Origin: an uncultured Clostridia bacterium
GTDB taxonomy: Bacteria; Bacillota; Clostridia; TANB77; CAG-508
Reading direction: 5' to 3'
Assembly: GCA_934148985.1 (NCBI GenBank)
Contig: CAKPDO010000003.1
Location: 1 to 64,000, forward strand
Length of the DNA: 64,000 nucleotides
In this document: in pieces, positions 33,762-41,592 of the stretch
Position numbering within the stretch: position 1 is the first letter of the stretch
Layout: each line of letters starts with the position of its first letter
The notes under the pieces: generated by a model
The model's input: only the letters and a program-made list of their open reading frames with translations
What the model was told of the DNA's origin: nothing
Databases searched by the model: none
Program-made: the position numbers and the translations under genes

Positions 33762-34904
33762 CTATTTTATACTAATTAATTTATCAAACATATTGGCAAC
33801 TTCTCTGTCTGTTTCTTCATATAAGTGTGAATACAGGCCCATTGTTATGCCTATATTACTATGCCCTAACCTAGCTGATATTTCTTTAGGTTGTACACCC
33901 ATTTTTACAAGCAATGACGCATGTGAATGTCTTAAATCGTGAAATCTTACAACTGGTAAATTATTCTTTTCTAAAAATTCATTAAATTTGGCGCTAAATC
34001 TCTTTGGATTAAACAAATGACCATCTTCATAACAACAAACCATATTATTATCACAATAGCTTGCTCCTAAACTAATTTTTTTCTTCATTTGATTAATTTT
34101 GTGTTTTTTCAATATTTTTACTAAACTCATCGAAATTGCAATTGTTCTTATCCCACTACTAGTTTTGGGTTGTTTAATTACTAGTCCATTTTGTGTAGTA
34201 CATAAATTATCAACAATTTTTATCATTCCCTTTTCTAGGTCTACATTTTTCCAGCTTAAACCCAATATTTCTCCTCTCCTCGCACCTGTGAATACAGCTA
34301 ACATAACTGGTATATAAATATCTGTATTTTGTGCTTTCTTTATTAATTCCTCTGTTTGTTTATCATTTAAAAACCTTGCTTGGTATTTTTTGGCCTTTGG
34401 CGGTTCTACTGCATCAGCTACATTTCTTGCAATCAATTGCCATTTTACTGCTTGTTCTAATGCACTATGTATTATTCTATGTAATGCAAGCACTGTTCTT
34501 TCGGACAAACCGCCTTGACCGTCTAATTTACCATTTCTTATTTTTTCACAATAAAAATTTTGTAAATGTAAAGGTTTTAAATTTTCAAGAACTATATTTC
34601 CTAAATATGGTTTAATATGTTTATCTATTTTTTGAATATATCCCTCTTTCGTTGTAATTTCTAGGTTATCGAATGTTTTTTCTTTCCAAAAGTCTAAATA
34701 TTCTCCAAACTTCATTTTAGTTGTATCAATTAATAGTCCTGTATCTAATTCTCTTAACTTTTCAGTCAAAAACTTTTCAGCATCTTTTTTGTTACCTCTA
34801 ACAGTAAAAAATTTTTGTTTTCTTTTATTTGAAACCACATCTTTTGGTAATTCAATTGTTACTGTCCAACTATTTTTTGCACGTTGTCTTATATTTCCCC
34901 TCAT
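33762..34904 (-). CDS. int: Tyrosine recombinase/integrase of the element
   Basis: 380 residues. An N-terminal arm-binding domain (about 1-55), a SAM-like core-binding domain (about 60-165) and a catalytic domain from about 185. The catalytic residues are visible: Arg in TGARRGEILGL, His-x-x-Arg in FHDLRHSHAS, His in RLGHSNIGIT and Tyr in GLYSHLY. This is the Int of Tn916-type and phage integrases. It lies next to the attL repeat, as usual, and downstream of the excisionase-like gene. It should catalyse integration at, and with the next gene excision from, tRNA-Ser(UGA). Confidence 0.93.
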   Translation of the reverse strand: MRGNIRQRAKNSWTVTIELPKDVVSNKRKQKFFTVRGNKKDAEKFLTEKLRELDTGLLIDTTKMKFGEYLDFWKEKTFDNLEITTKEGYIQKIDKHIKPYLGNIVLENLKPLHLQNFYCEKIRNGKLDGQGGLSERTVLALHRIIHSALEQAVKWQLIARNVADAVEPPKAKKYQARFLNDKQTEELIKKAQNTDIYIPVMLAVFTGARRGEILGLSWKNVDLEKGMIKIVDNLCTTQNGLVIKQPKTSSGIRTIAISMSLVKILKKHKINQMKKKISLGASYCDNNMVCCYEDGHLFNPKRFSAKFNEFLEKNNLPVVRFHDLRHSHASLLVKMGVQPKEISARLGHSNIGITMGLYSHLYEETDREVANMFDKLISIK

Positions 34905-34941
34905 TTATACCTCTTTCCGTTTTAAGTTTATTCCCAAACAA

Positions 34942-35124
34942 TTATAATACATTTTTGTTTTTATTTAGCCAATTTTCAAGCTCTATTTTACTTATTCTTA
35001 TACATTTTCCTATTTTTATAATAGGCAATGTTGCGTCCTTTACTAACTTGTACGCATTTGAACGACTTATTTTAAGTAGTTCAGCCATTTCAAGAACGGT
35101 TATTAAACCATTTTCTTTATTCAT
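34942..35124 (-). CDS. xis: Excisionase-like helix-turn-helix protein
   Basis: 60 residues from the ATG at 35124 (GAGGGTG 6 nt upstream). ITVLEMAELLKISRSNAYKL is a winged-helix/MerR-like HTH of the excisionase (HTH_17) family, followed by the wing IIKIGKCIRISKIELENWL. Such proteins bend DNA at att sites and direct the integrase to excision. Its start overlaps the stop of the Rep-like gene by one base (TAATG), so the two are translationally coupled, and it precedes int. Confidence 0.85.
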   Translation of the reverse strand: MNKENGLITVLEMAELLKISRSNAYKLVKDATLPIIKIGKCIRISKIELENWLNKNKNVL

Positions 35125-36221
35125 TATTTGCACCCTCTTTCATTGATTTTATACATTTTCTTTTTAATTTCTTCTTCAAAACTTTTGTTATGTTTTTCAA
35201 GATATATTTTTGAATTTTCATACAGGTTTTCAAAAGCACCTTTAATATTCGTTATATCTTTCCTGGCTGCATATGATGTTATATTTCCAACGATATTCGG
35301 TACTAATACTTCAGCATCCATTTCAATTTGCTTTTCTCGTTTTATTAACCCATTTGAATTAAATTCATCAAATGCACATTGTAATTCTATCCATTGTTCA
35401 TTTATTGGACATCGTTCACTCCTTTTATTTGTCCTATCTATTTTTAATAGCCATTCACAAGTGCAATATTTCCATATATCTTTTAAACTTTTTTTCAAAT
35501 CCTCAACCGACTTTATCTTAAATTCTCTTAAAAATTCACTTTTTAATTCAAATTCAAGGTTCCAAACATTGCTAATATCTAAATTGTTTCGCTTCCAAAT
35601 TTCAATAAACCAATTTTTTCTTTTTGTTTCTGTAACTTCTAAAGTTTTATTATATATTCTACAATATATGTTTTTTCCTTTTCTTGAACCAAATGTAATC
35701 GAATTTACTTTTTTGTGTGTATAATTCAAAATATTAACACTATCCTTTTTGAATTTTCCTTTATATGATACTTCATAATTTTCTATAAAATTTATACCTG
35801 ATGTATGTGTGCATAAGTCAACTCTTGATATTTTATTTTCTTCTATAATTCCAAAAGTTTCTTCAATCCATTTTTTTATTTCTTCCCACGATTTTTCCAA
35901 ACCCTTAGACCACAAATATTCTGCACTTATTCTAACTTGTATTGGCATAAAATTTTTTATTTTAGATTGATACTGTGCAATCTTGACTTCATAACCAGAA
36001 TTGTGTAAAATATAGGCATAACCTTTTGTACCATTAGAAAGCAATTCGAATGTCATATCACTAATGGTAACCAAATGTTTAGAATTGGCATTGCTTTTTA
36101 TTTCTAGCTTTGCCTTTTCTTTTTCATTCTCTAAAAATTTTAAAATATTCATACTTTTTATCTCATAATTGTTTATATTAATCAAAATATATATTGTATC
36201 TATATTTGACACACTTTTCAT
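35124..36221 (-). CDS. Rep_trans/MobT-type protein (replication initiator or relaxase)
   Basis: 365 residues. The layout fits the replication initiation factor family (Rep_trans, which includes pT181 Rep and ICEBs1 NicK/Tn916 Orf20 MobT relaxases). Clues are FMPIQVRISAEYLWSKG, ISRVDLCTHTSG with the metal-binding acidic residue, TFGSRKGKNIYCRIYNKTLE (the GSR...RIY.K.E signature), and VWNLEFELKSEFLREF. These proteins nick DNA at a hairpin origin using an active-site Tyr. The element therefore can probably replicate or be mobilised as a circle. It lies just downstream of a structured non-coding region, which is a candidate target. Confidence 0.78.
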   Translation of the reverse strand: MKSVSNIDTIYILININNYEIKSMNILKFLENEKEKAKLEIKSNANSKHLVTISDMTFELLSNGTKGYAYILHNSGYEVKIAQYQSKIKNFMPIQVRISAEYLWSKGLEKSWEEIKKWIEETFGIIEENKISRVDLCTHTSGINFIENYEVSYKGKFKKDSVNILNYTHKKVNSITFGSRKGKNIYCRIYNKTLEVTETKRKNWFIEIWKRNNLDISNVWNLEFELKSEFLREFKIKSVEDLKKSLKDIWKYCTCEWLLKIDRTNKRSERCPINEQWIELQCAFDEFNSNGLIKREKQIEMDAEVLVPNIVGNITSYAARKDITNIKGAFENLYENSKIYLEKHNKSFEEEIKKKMYKINERGCK

Positions 36222-36260
36222 TTTTACACCTCCTTTCCTTTATAAAATAGTGGTGTTGTG

Positions 36261-36286
36261 GGGGCTACTAATAGTATAGATAGCCC
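36261..36286 (-). other. Candidate nick-site hairpin (double-strand origin or oriT)
   Basis: GGGCTA and TAGCCC are inverted with CTAATAGTATAGA-like sequence in the loop. The loop contains CTAATAG, reminiscent of the pT181-family nick region. It lies 40 bp upstream of the Rep/MobT gene. Assignment is by position and resemblance only. Confidence 0.4.
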
Positions 36287-36291
36287 TTACC

Positions 36292-36490
36292 GTATTATTT
36301 TTCTTTCCCCCTTTACAATGAGCCTCTGTGCTTGTGTTTATATCAAGCCAGGCCAAGCATAATGTGATTAGTGCATTAAAACAAATCCTCTACATTTCAA
36401 ATATCTGCCTTTTTTTATTAACTACAATATGCTTGACCGCAAGAAAGCGTAACACAAGCACCCTCATTGTAAAGGGCCGAAAAATAATAC
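36292..36490. other. Long imperfect inverted repeat in the element's non-coding region
   Basis: The 420-bp gap between the Rep-like gene and the repressor holds no protein gene. Its two sides are inverted copies: GTATTATTTTTC, CCCTTTACAATGAG and TGCTTGTGTT on the left (36292-36338) recur as complements on the right (36451-36490), and inner parts (CAAGCATAATGT / ACAATATGCTTG) pair as well. It could form a large cruciform or a structured RNA of about 200 nt, such as a single-strand origin. Confidence 0.7.
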
Positions 36491-36640
36491 TATTTTGTAT
36501 TTTTTACTCACCACTTGATATATTTATACAACCTTTTAAACATTCTGTCAATAGATTTTTGGAAAAAATTGAATTTTTTTTCAATAGTTGTATTTACTTT
36601 TCGTTTTATTTGATATATACTTGTCCAAGGGGTGATTAAA

Positions 36641-37384
36641 ATGCCTTATAGCAATGTATTGAAAAAAACAATTGAAAATAGTAACTTATCGTATAAAGAC
36701 ATAAAGGACAAGCTAGAACAAAAAGGAATATCTATTGATAAATCTTATTTGAGTAAATTAGTAAATGGAAAGCTTCCACCTCCAAGAGAAGAAATCTCTA
36801 GGGCAATTTCTCAAATTTGCAATGTAGATGAAAGATTTTTGGTTTTAGAAGCTTATTACGATAAAAGTCCACAAGAAATAAAAGATATTCTTTCTTATCT
36901 GCAAAAAATTATCACAATGACTGAGATAAAAATAATAACCGAAAATGCCAACATTGACACCAAACAACTTGATTTAATCTGTGAAAAAGAAAATCAAAAA
37001 GGTATAGGAATATTTTTATCTGGAATATTAGATTTGGTTAAAGATGATAACTACCAAGTTTTAGACGGTAAATTATCAATAAATTCTAAAAAAGACAACA
37101 TAAAGTTTCAGTTAGAGGAACCCATTTTTTTCCCTATAACCAATAATGACATGTATCCAGTTGTACCTGATGGTTGCCAAGTAAATATTAATATACAAGA
37201 AAAATACCAAAATGGTGACATTGTGGCTTTAAAATATAATAATACTATTATAGCAAGGTACTATTTTGAATTAGACAAAAAAATAACATATACCGCTATT
37301 AATAAAGCCGCAATAACTTTTGACAATTCTAATGAAGACGTTAAATTATTAGGCAAAATAACAAAAGTAATATATGATGTCTAG
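36641..37384 (+). CDS. LexA/CI-like repressor (XRE HTH plus S24-type domain)
   Basis: 247 residues from the ATG at 36641 (AAGGGGTG upstream). N-terminal HTH (about 1-70: LSYKDIKDKLEQKGISIDKS YLSKLVNGKLPPPREE, given here in two parts). The C-terminal half resembles an S24/LexA peptidase-type domain: PITNNDMYPVVPDGCQVNIN and YQNGDIVALKYNNTIIARYY. In active S24 proteins the Ser stands where this has Asp-Met (NNDMYP rather than G-SM-P), and the Lys may be the K in ALKY; autocleavage is therefore doubtful. It is the likely master repressor of the element, transcribed divergently from rep-xis-int. Confidence 0.78.
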   Translation: MPYSNVLKKTIENSNLSYKDIKDKLEQKGISIDKSYLSKLVNGKLPPPREEISRAISQICNVDERFLVLEAYYDKSPQEIKDILSYLQKIITMTEIKIITENANIDTKQLDLICEKENQKGIGIFLSGILDLVKDDNYQVLDGKLSINSKKDNIKFQLEEPIFFPITNNDMYPVVPDGCQVNINIQEKYQNGDIVALKYNNTIIARYYFELDKKITYTAINKAAITFDNSNEDVKLLGKITKVIYDV

Positions 37385-37399
37385 TTGAAATCTAACAAA

Positions 37400-37435
37400 A
37401 ATACCAGTTCAACATAAAAATGTTGAACTGGTATT
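37400..37435. terminator. Bidirectional terminator between repressor and XRE gene
   Basis: AATACCAGTTCAACA pairs perfectly with TGTTGAACTGGTATT (6-nt loop), with A and T runs on the two sides. Confidence 0.88.
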
Positions 37436-37443
37436 TTTTGTTA

Positions 37444-37680
37444 TTATTTTTCATACTCTAAAACATCACTAACATTACATTCAAGCACATAACAAATTCT
37501 AGCCAATACATCTAAATCTACTCTACTGATGTCATTATTATAATATCTATTTATCACATTATAAGTTGCTCCTGTTAAAACAGACAATTTATTCCTTGTT
37601 ATGTTCTTCTTATCCATTATTGTTTTTATATCAATTTTTATTTTACCGTAATTTCTTAATACAAATATTCCATTTTCCAT
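37444..37680 (-). CDS. Cro/CI-type HTH protein (XRE family)
   Basis: 78 residues from the ATG at 37680 (AAAGGTGGG 7 nt upstream; the in-frame GTG at 37692 overlaps that site). TIMDKKNITRNKLSVLTGAT YNVINRYYN (two parts) is a classic XRE helix-turn-helix, followed by VDLDVLARICYVLECNVSDVLEYE, the usual YozG/Cro tail. It is divergent from the 88-aa gene; the 18-bp palindrome over that gene's promoter is a natural candidate for its operator. Confidence 0.85.
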   Translation of the reverse strand: MENGIFVLRNYGKIKIDIKTIMDKKNITRNKLSVLTGATYNVINRYYNNDISRVDLDVLARICYVLECNVSDVLEYEK

Positions 37681-37727
37681 ATTTTTTCCCACCTTTAACA
37701 GGAATATTGTATCAAAAAATTATGGTA

Positions 37728-37767
37728 TTGACATTTATCCTCTTATACATTATCCTATATAGGATAA
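37728..37767 (+). promoter_or_regulatory. Promoter with overlapping palindromic operator
   Basis: TTGACA (37728-37733), 17-bp spacer, TATCCT (37751-37756). The perfect 18-bp palindrome TTATCCTATATAGGATAA (37750-37767) covers the -10, and a half-site TTTATCCT lies in the spacer. Strong candidate for repression by the adjacent XRE protein. Confidence 0.75.
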
Positions 37768-37789
37768 ATTTATATAGGAGGTGTTTATT

Positions 37790-38056
37790 TTGAATAATCT
37801 AAATATAGAATTTGATGAAATGGTAAATGAAAAAGTTGCAAAATTATTAGATAAAAACCAATTCTATAAAAAAGAAGCTGCTTTGCTTGATAAATTACAA
37901 GATGATATATACAAAAATAGTTCTAATGAGGAATGTCAAAATCTAGATAATTTATTAAGTATTATGTATAGTATGAAATCAAAAGAATTTTGTACAGCTT
38001 ATCAACTTGGATTTTATGAAGGCATTATCTTCAAAGAAAAGATGGAAAATAACTAA
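37790..38056 (+). CDS. Small protein of the integrative element (88 aa)
   Basis: Not firmly recognised. The TTG at 37790 is the likely start, 8 nt after AGGAGG. The acidic helical product includes VNEKVAKLLDKNQFYKKEAA and ends YSMKSKEFCTAYQLGFYEGIIF; the YQLGFYEG end is typical of small clostridial mobile-element proteins such as the DUF6809-like group. It is the only gene under the palindrome-controlled promoter and is followed by a terminator near the right end of the element. Confidence 0.65.
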   Translation: MNNLNIEFDEMVNEKVAKLLDKNQFYKKEAALLDKLQDDIYKNSSNEECQNLDNLLSIMYSMKSKEFCTAYQLGFYEGIIFKEKMENN

Positions 38057-38064
38057 TGCAAATT

Positions 38065-38082
38065 GTCAACCAATTGTCAACC
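38065..38082. repeat. Possible integrase arm site, right end
   Basis: GTCAACCAATTGTCAACC, two direct GTCAACCAA copies 11 bp apart, matching the site inside the left end. Confidence 0.5.
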
Positions 38083-38091
38083 AAATACAAA

Positions 38092-38127
38092 AATACCACT
38101 AAATATTTAATAATATTTAGTGGTATT
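38092..38127 (+). terminator. Terminator near the right end of the element
   Basis: AATACCACTAAATATT and AATATTTAGTGGTATT form a perfect 16-bp stem with a 4-nt loop, after the 88-aa gene. Confidence 0.75.
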
Positions 38128-38210
38128 AAATAAACTAAAAACCTTTATATTCTCTTATTTATTTGCACTTATTAATATTTAAAAACATTATTTGGATTTT
38201 GATGGAAGAA

Positions 38211-38318
38211 GCCATAAACCAACTCGACCACCTCTCCAACTGTTTTTGACTTTTGTCAAGAACAGTTTATATACTAACATATTTGGCTATTGTTTGTCAA
38301 TAGTTTTTTGTTAATTTT
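38211..38318. repeat. Attachment repeat, right (attR)
   Basis: Second copy of the 108-bp repeat. It contains a useless copy of the first 27 nt of tRNA-Ser(UGA) with its promoter and leader hairpin; no tRNA follows. Confidence 0.9.
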
Positions 38319-38367
38319 CAGAATAAAAACATGATTTTAAAATAATAATTGGACAATCCGTTGTATA

Positions 38368-38920
38368 TCAAGAGATTGCTCGATTATTTTTTATTGTTTT
38401 TTCGAGCGTTTTCTTCATTAATTTGAATAACTCTTCTGGCGCATTTAGACTTATTTGAAATCTAATTTTCTTTAAAATACACTTATAAGCTTCTTTTACT
38501 TGATTTAGTATATTCAGAGCAAATTTTTTTACTATTTGTAAATTGAATAATGCTTTTTTATTTACTGTTGTATTATCATCTGCTTTGAATGTAAAATCTA
38601 ATTACCAATGTAACTTATTTTCTACATTCCAATAATTTCTTATTGCCTTTGAAAAATTATATATATCTAATAATAAACTTGAAATATAATACCTCTTTTC
38701 TATTACTTTTTCTCCTTTTTTATTTTCCATTGTTTTTACTACTAATCCTATGCTTTTTAAACCCTTCCACGATTTTGCATCTTCATACCATTTTGCATCT
38801 CACGTACATATTACATTTTTTATATTTAGTCTTTTTATTACATCTGGTATCGCTGTTATTTCATTTGTTTTTCTTCCACTTCCTTTATCTACTTTTCCCT
38901 GTTTTTTAGTTATTATTTTT
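38368..38920 (-). pseudogene. ISAs1-family transposase relic
   Basis: The minus strand still encodes ISAs1 transposase pieces in one frame: GRKTNEITAIPDVIKRLNIK, KSWKGLKSIGLVVKT, then RNYWNVENKLHW, then LDFTFKADDNTTVNKKALFN and a C-terminal helix set. Two in-frame stops interrupt it (after NVICT and after ENKLHW). Roughly 100 residues between the ICT.DA motif and DAKSWKGLK are missing compared with the family, and the N-terminal third is gone. It is dead, and lies directly outside attR. Confidence 0.82.
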
Positions 38921-38924
38921 TCTT

Positions 38925-39290
38925 TTATTTCTCTACTTCTCTATATTCAACATCAATTACATTGTTGTCATCTATATCGGAGTTTCTCTTGAAAAGTAAT
39001 TCAAAATACAGACTTTTTATTGTATACTTTAAAGACAGCCTTTCTAAAAATATACATGCACTCCAAATTATTACACTAACAAGTTCACTGATTATTTGCT
39101 CCTTTAAAAATATAGCTATAATCATCCGCACGATATGTAATACAACCAAAATTGATGCTATTTTTATTTCTGTTTTAATTACTTTTATCCTTCTTATTTT
39201 ATTCTTTGAAAATATAAAAAAACTTAAAATTACATAAAATAGTACCATAACCATTATTACAGAAACAAGAATGTTGCAAATACTAGACAT
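38925..39290 (-). CDS. Four-helix membrane protein of unknown function
   Basis: 121 residues with about three or four hydrophobic helices (ICNILVSVIMVMVLFYVILS, IASILVVLHIVRMIIAIFLK, IISELVSVIIWSACIFLERL) and an acidic C-terminal tail (SDIDDNNVIDVEYREVEK). The family is not recognised. It starts 3 bp after the stop of the 765-residue gene, with GGAGG 11 nt before its ATG, so it should be co-transcribed with it. The end of the gene abuts the ISAs1 relic, and its 3' part might have been altered by that insertion. Confidence 0.6.
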   Translation of the reverse strand: MSSICNILVSVIMVMVLFYVILSFFIFSKNKIRRIKVIKTEIKIASILVVLHIVRMIIAIFLKEQIISELVSVIIWSACIFLERLSLKYTIKSLYFELLFKRNSDIDDNNVIDVEYREVEK

Positions 39291-39293
39291 AAA

Positions 39294-41591
39294 TCAACGT
39301 GCCTCCACACCATCACCAAAATCCTTAATATTTTGTTCTCTATTTCTAATAATAGACTTCTTTCTTACTTTTTTCTCAAAATACTTATTTATGTTTTTAT
39401 CATCACAATTAAATTCAACATTCCTAGACTGTGCCAAATCACAAACACAATCTAATAAGTCCTTTTGCGCATCAGTCAATCTTTTATTACTTCCATGTAG
39501 CCTCATAGAACCTGGAAGAAGTACATTTTCTAATACAAGCTTTCCCATATTATTAGAAAATATAGCTGCCCAATTTTCTAAATTACCTATAACCATTTTC
39601 TCTCCAGATAAATCAAATTCCTTGCCTTTTGAATTCATCTCAGATAAGCGTCTTAGTTTATTTTTTTCTTCTAAAGTTAATTTGGATAATTCCACTGGAT
39701 TTGATATGGCATTTACCTCATTATAAACTAATTTTTGTTGTAACTTTTTTCTCTTGAGTATTGATAAAATGTCTTTAGTAAAGTCTTCTTCTTCTCTTCC
39801 ATCTCTTAAAATTCGTTGTTCTTTCGAGGCATCAGAATATACACCTTTAATTTTATTTTTTTTAACTATTTTGTCTGATGCAATTGCTGCACTTGCGGCA
39901 ACCGCTGCTACTCCAAAACCCGTTCCAATCCCGACTATCCCCAATGCTGTCATTCCAAGTATTCCTGCAAACATAGAACCATATATTATCAAAGGTACTT
40001 TTGTGAGTCTTTTCTCCACACTATTATATCCGCCATCTTTATATATACTTCTATCTTTTTGCGGAATTGGTAATTTTTCCATTGATTTCTTGTCCAACTT
40101 TTCTAAACTGCCTAAGTACATACTAACAGGGTTTTTACCAATAGTAAATAATCCATTTTTCATGAGTAAATGTGAATATTCTTCTTCAGAAATCTCCCCA
40201 TTTTTTAGTTGTTCCATTCTCTTTTTTTCATCAGCTATAACCATATCTTCACTGGCTTGTTTGTACACATCCAATATTTTTTTATTTTCTTCTAAGGCCC
40301 TTATATCTTCTCCTGTAATGTAGAAATATTTTGGATTATTATCTAAATGGATCTTTATTTTATTAATCTTTCGAGATTTTCTTGCTCCTTTTTCTAATAA
40401 TTTATACATTTTATATTTTGTTATTTTTCTCTCTTTAGGTGGATTATTTTGGTAATATTGTTTTAATTCCTCAATTGTTCCATCTTTTATTAAACCTTTT
40501 TGTTTTAATCTTTCAATTCTATTTAAAGTTAGGTGGTAATCATCTGCTTTTATACGTGCTCTATTAGCATTTACTTCAATACTATCAAAACACACATGAC
40601 TTCTTCCATCTTTTCCTATTTGGTGTGTAACAAGGCTTCCCGCAATTAGTTCTCCAGATTCATCACTTACCATTAATACCCTAGATGTTGACTCAATTGC
40701 ACTATTTATCATTGAGCCTTCTCCGTTACCTCCTAACTTTTGGCAACATTTAATTAAATTATCATTTCCAAATCTTAAAATTCGAGGATCATTAAAATTT
40801 AGAATTTCATAAGTATACCCATTTTCACTCTTTGATGAAAGTGTCGGCATTGAAGTTTTCGTACGTTCTGCCATTTGTCTATATAGTACCTCATACTTTT
40901 TTTGATAAGCCTTTGAAATTCCATTAACTTTCATATAATTTTGAAATTGATTTTCACTTTTATTGGATAAATCTATATAATTTAATATATTTTTTGTACT
41001 TTTTACTTCAACACTTTTTCTTATTTCTTCCCATTTATTTTGAATTTCTGTTATTTTTTCACTACTAAAATCATTTAAATTTTTAAGAAAAAAATCTAAA
41101 AACTGTGGATCATATGTCATATTAAATCCTGAAAATTTTTTTATATCTTCTATATTAAGGTTTTGTAACATTTCCTTTAAATTTTCATTTCTTTTTCCCG
41201 AGTTTGGATCATTTTCAAATATTCCAAATACCCCACATAACTTTAATATGCTTTTTTTAGATTCATAATCTAATCCAGTAAATTTTGTTATTTTGGTAAT
41301 TGATTGCCACTTATACTTATCAAATACATTTATATATTCTTTTGGTAGTTCCTTTACCAAAAAATCAGATGCAAATCCAACGGCTTCAATTAAATTTGAC
41401 GTTTTTTCAAAATATTCTATCAATTCTTCCATGCTAACAGGATTTTCTTTTAAAATATTTTCAATTACACGTGTATATTTGTTACCTTTTTTTATAAATT
41501 CATCAATTTTTAGTTCATTTTTTTCTAAAGTTCGCCCTTGTTCTATTTTTATCTTTATATTTTGCCAGTCTTCGTAACTTATCTTTTCCAT
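39294..41591 (-). CDS. Large protein of unknown function with a C-terminal membrane hairpin (765 aa)
   Basis: Not recognised. Residues about 1-240 are helical and charged. Residues about 260-345 hold an odd conserved-looking module: YEILNFNDPRILRFGNDNLI, then KCCQKLGGNGEGSM (adjacent cysteines), a strand run VLMVSDESGELIAGSLVTHQ and CFDSIEVN. Residues about 380-430 are basic; about 535-580 form a Gly/Ala-rich double membrane segment (IIYGSMFAGILGMTALGIVG IGTGFGVAAVAASAAIA, in two parts). The C-terminal 190 residues contain a possible anti-sigma-antagonist-like or LRR-like strand pattern (GKEFDLSGEKMVIGNLENWA). No catalytic role can be named. It is 1 bp from the ProA-like gene and in the same orientation as parAB. 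Confidence 0.65.
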   Translation of the reverse strand: MEKISYEDWQNIKIKIEQGRTLEKNELKIDEFIKKGNKYTRVIENILKENPVSMEELIEYFEKTSNLIEAVGFASDFLVKELPKEYINVFDKYKWQSITKITKFTGLDYESKKSILKLCGVFGIFENDPNSGKRNENLKEMLQNLNIEDIKKFSGFNMTYDPQFLDFFLKNLNDFSSEKITEIQNKWEEIRKSVEVKSTKNILNYIDLSNKSENQFQNYMKVNGISKAYQKKYEVLYRQMAERTKTSMPTLSSKSENGYTYEILNFNDPRILRFGNDNLIKCCQKLGGNGEGSMINSAIESTSRVLMVSDESGELIAGSLVTHQIGKDGRSHVCFDSIEVNANRARIKADDYHLTLNRIERLKQKGLIKDGTIEELKQYYQNNPPKERKITKYKMYKLLEKGARKSRKINKIKIHLDNNPKYFYITGEDIRALEENKKILDVYKQASEDMVIADEKKRMEQLKNGEISEEEYSHLLMKNGLFTIGKNPVSMYLGSLEKLDKKSMEKLPIPQKDRSIYKDGGYNSVEKRLTKVPLIIYGSMFAGILGMTALGIVGIGTGFGVAAVAASAAIASDKIVKKNKIKGVYSDASKEQRILRDGREEEDFTKDILSILKRKKLQQKLVYNEVNAISNPVELSKLTLEEKNKLRRLSEMNSKGKEFDLSGEKMVIGNLENWAAIFSNNMGKLVLENVLLPGSMRLHGSNKRLTDAQKDLLDCVCDLAQSRNVEFNCDDKNINKYFEKKVRKKSIIRNREQNIKDFGDGVEAR

Positions 41592-41592
41592 C

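Larger units (their letters stand above)
33735..38318. mobile_element. 4.6-kb integrative (mobilizable) element in tRNA-Ser(UGA)
   Basis: Bounded by the 108-bp direct repeats. It carries a tyrosine integrase, an excisionase-like protein, a Rep_trans/MobT-type replication or relaxase protein, a structured non-coding region, a divergent LexA/S24-type repressor, a Cro-like XRE protein and a small protein. There are no structural phage or transfer genes, so it fits an integrative mobilizable element or a chromosomally integrated rolling-circle replicon. The boundaries are exact to within the repeats. Confidence 0.88.

Noticed and set aside
38643..38992. Plus-strand frames of 80-88 codons rich in Leu and Phe
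   Set aside because: They are antisense shadows of the ISAs1 transposase relic and the 121-aa membrane protein.
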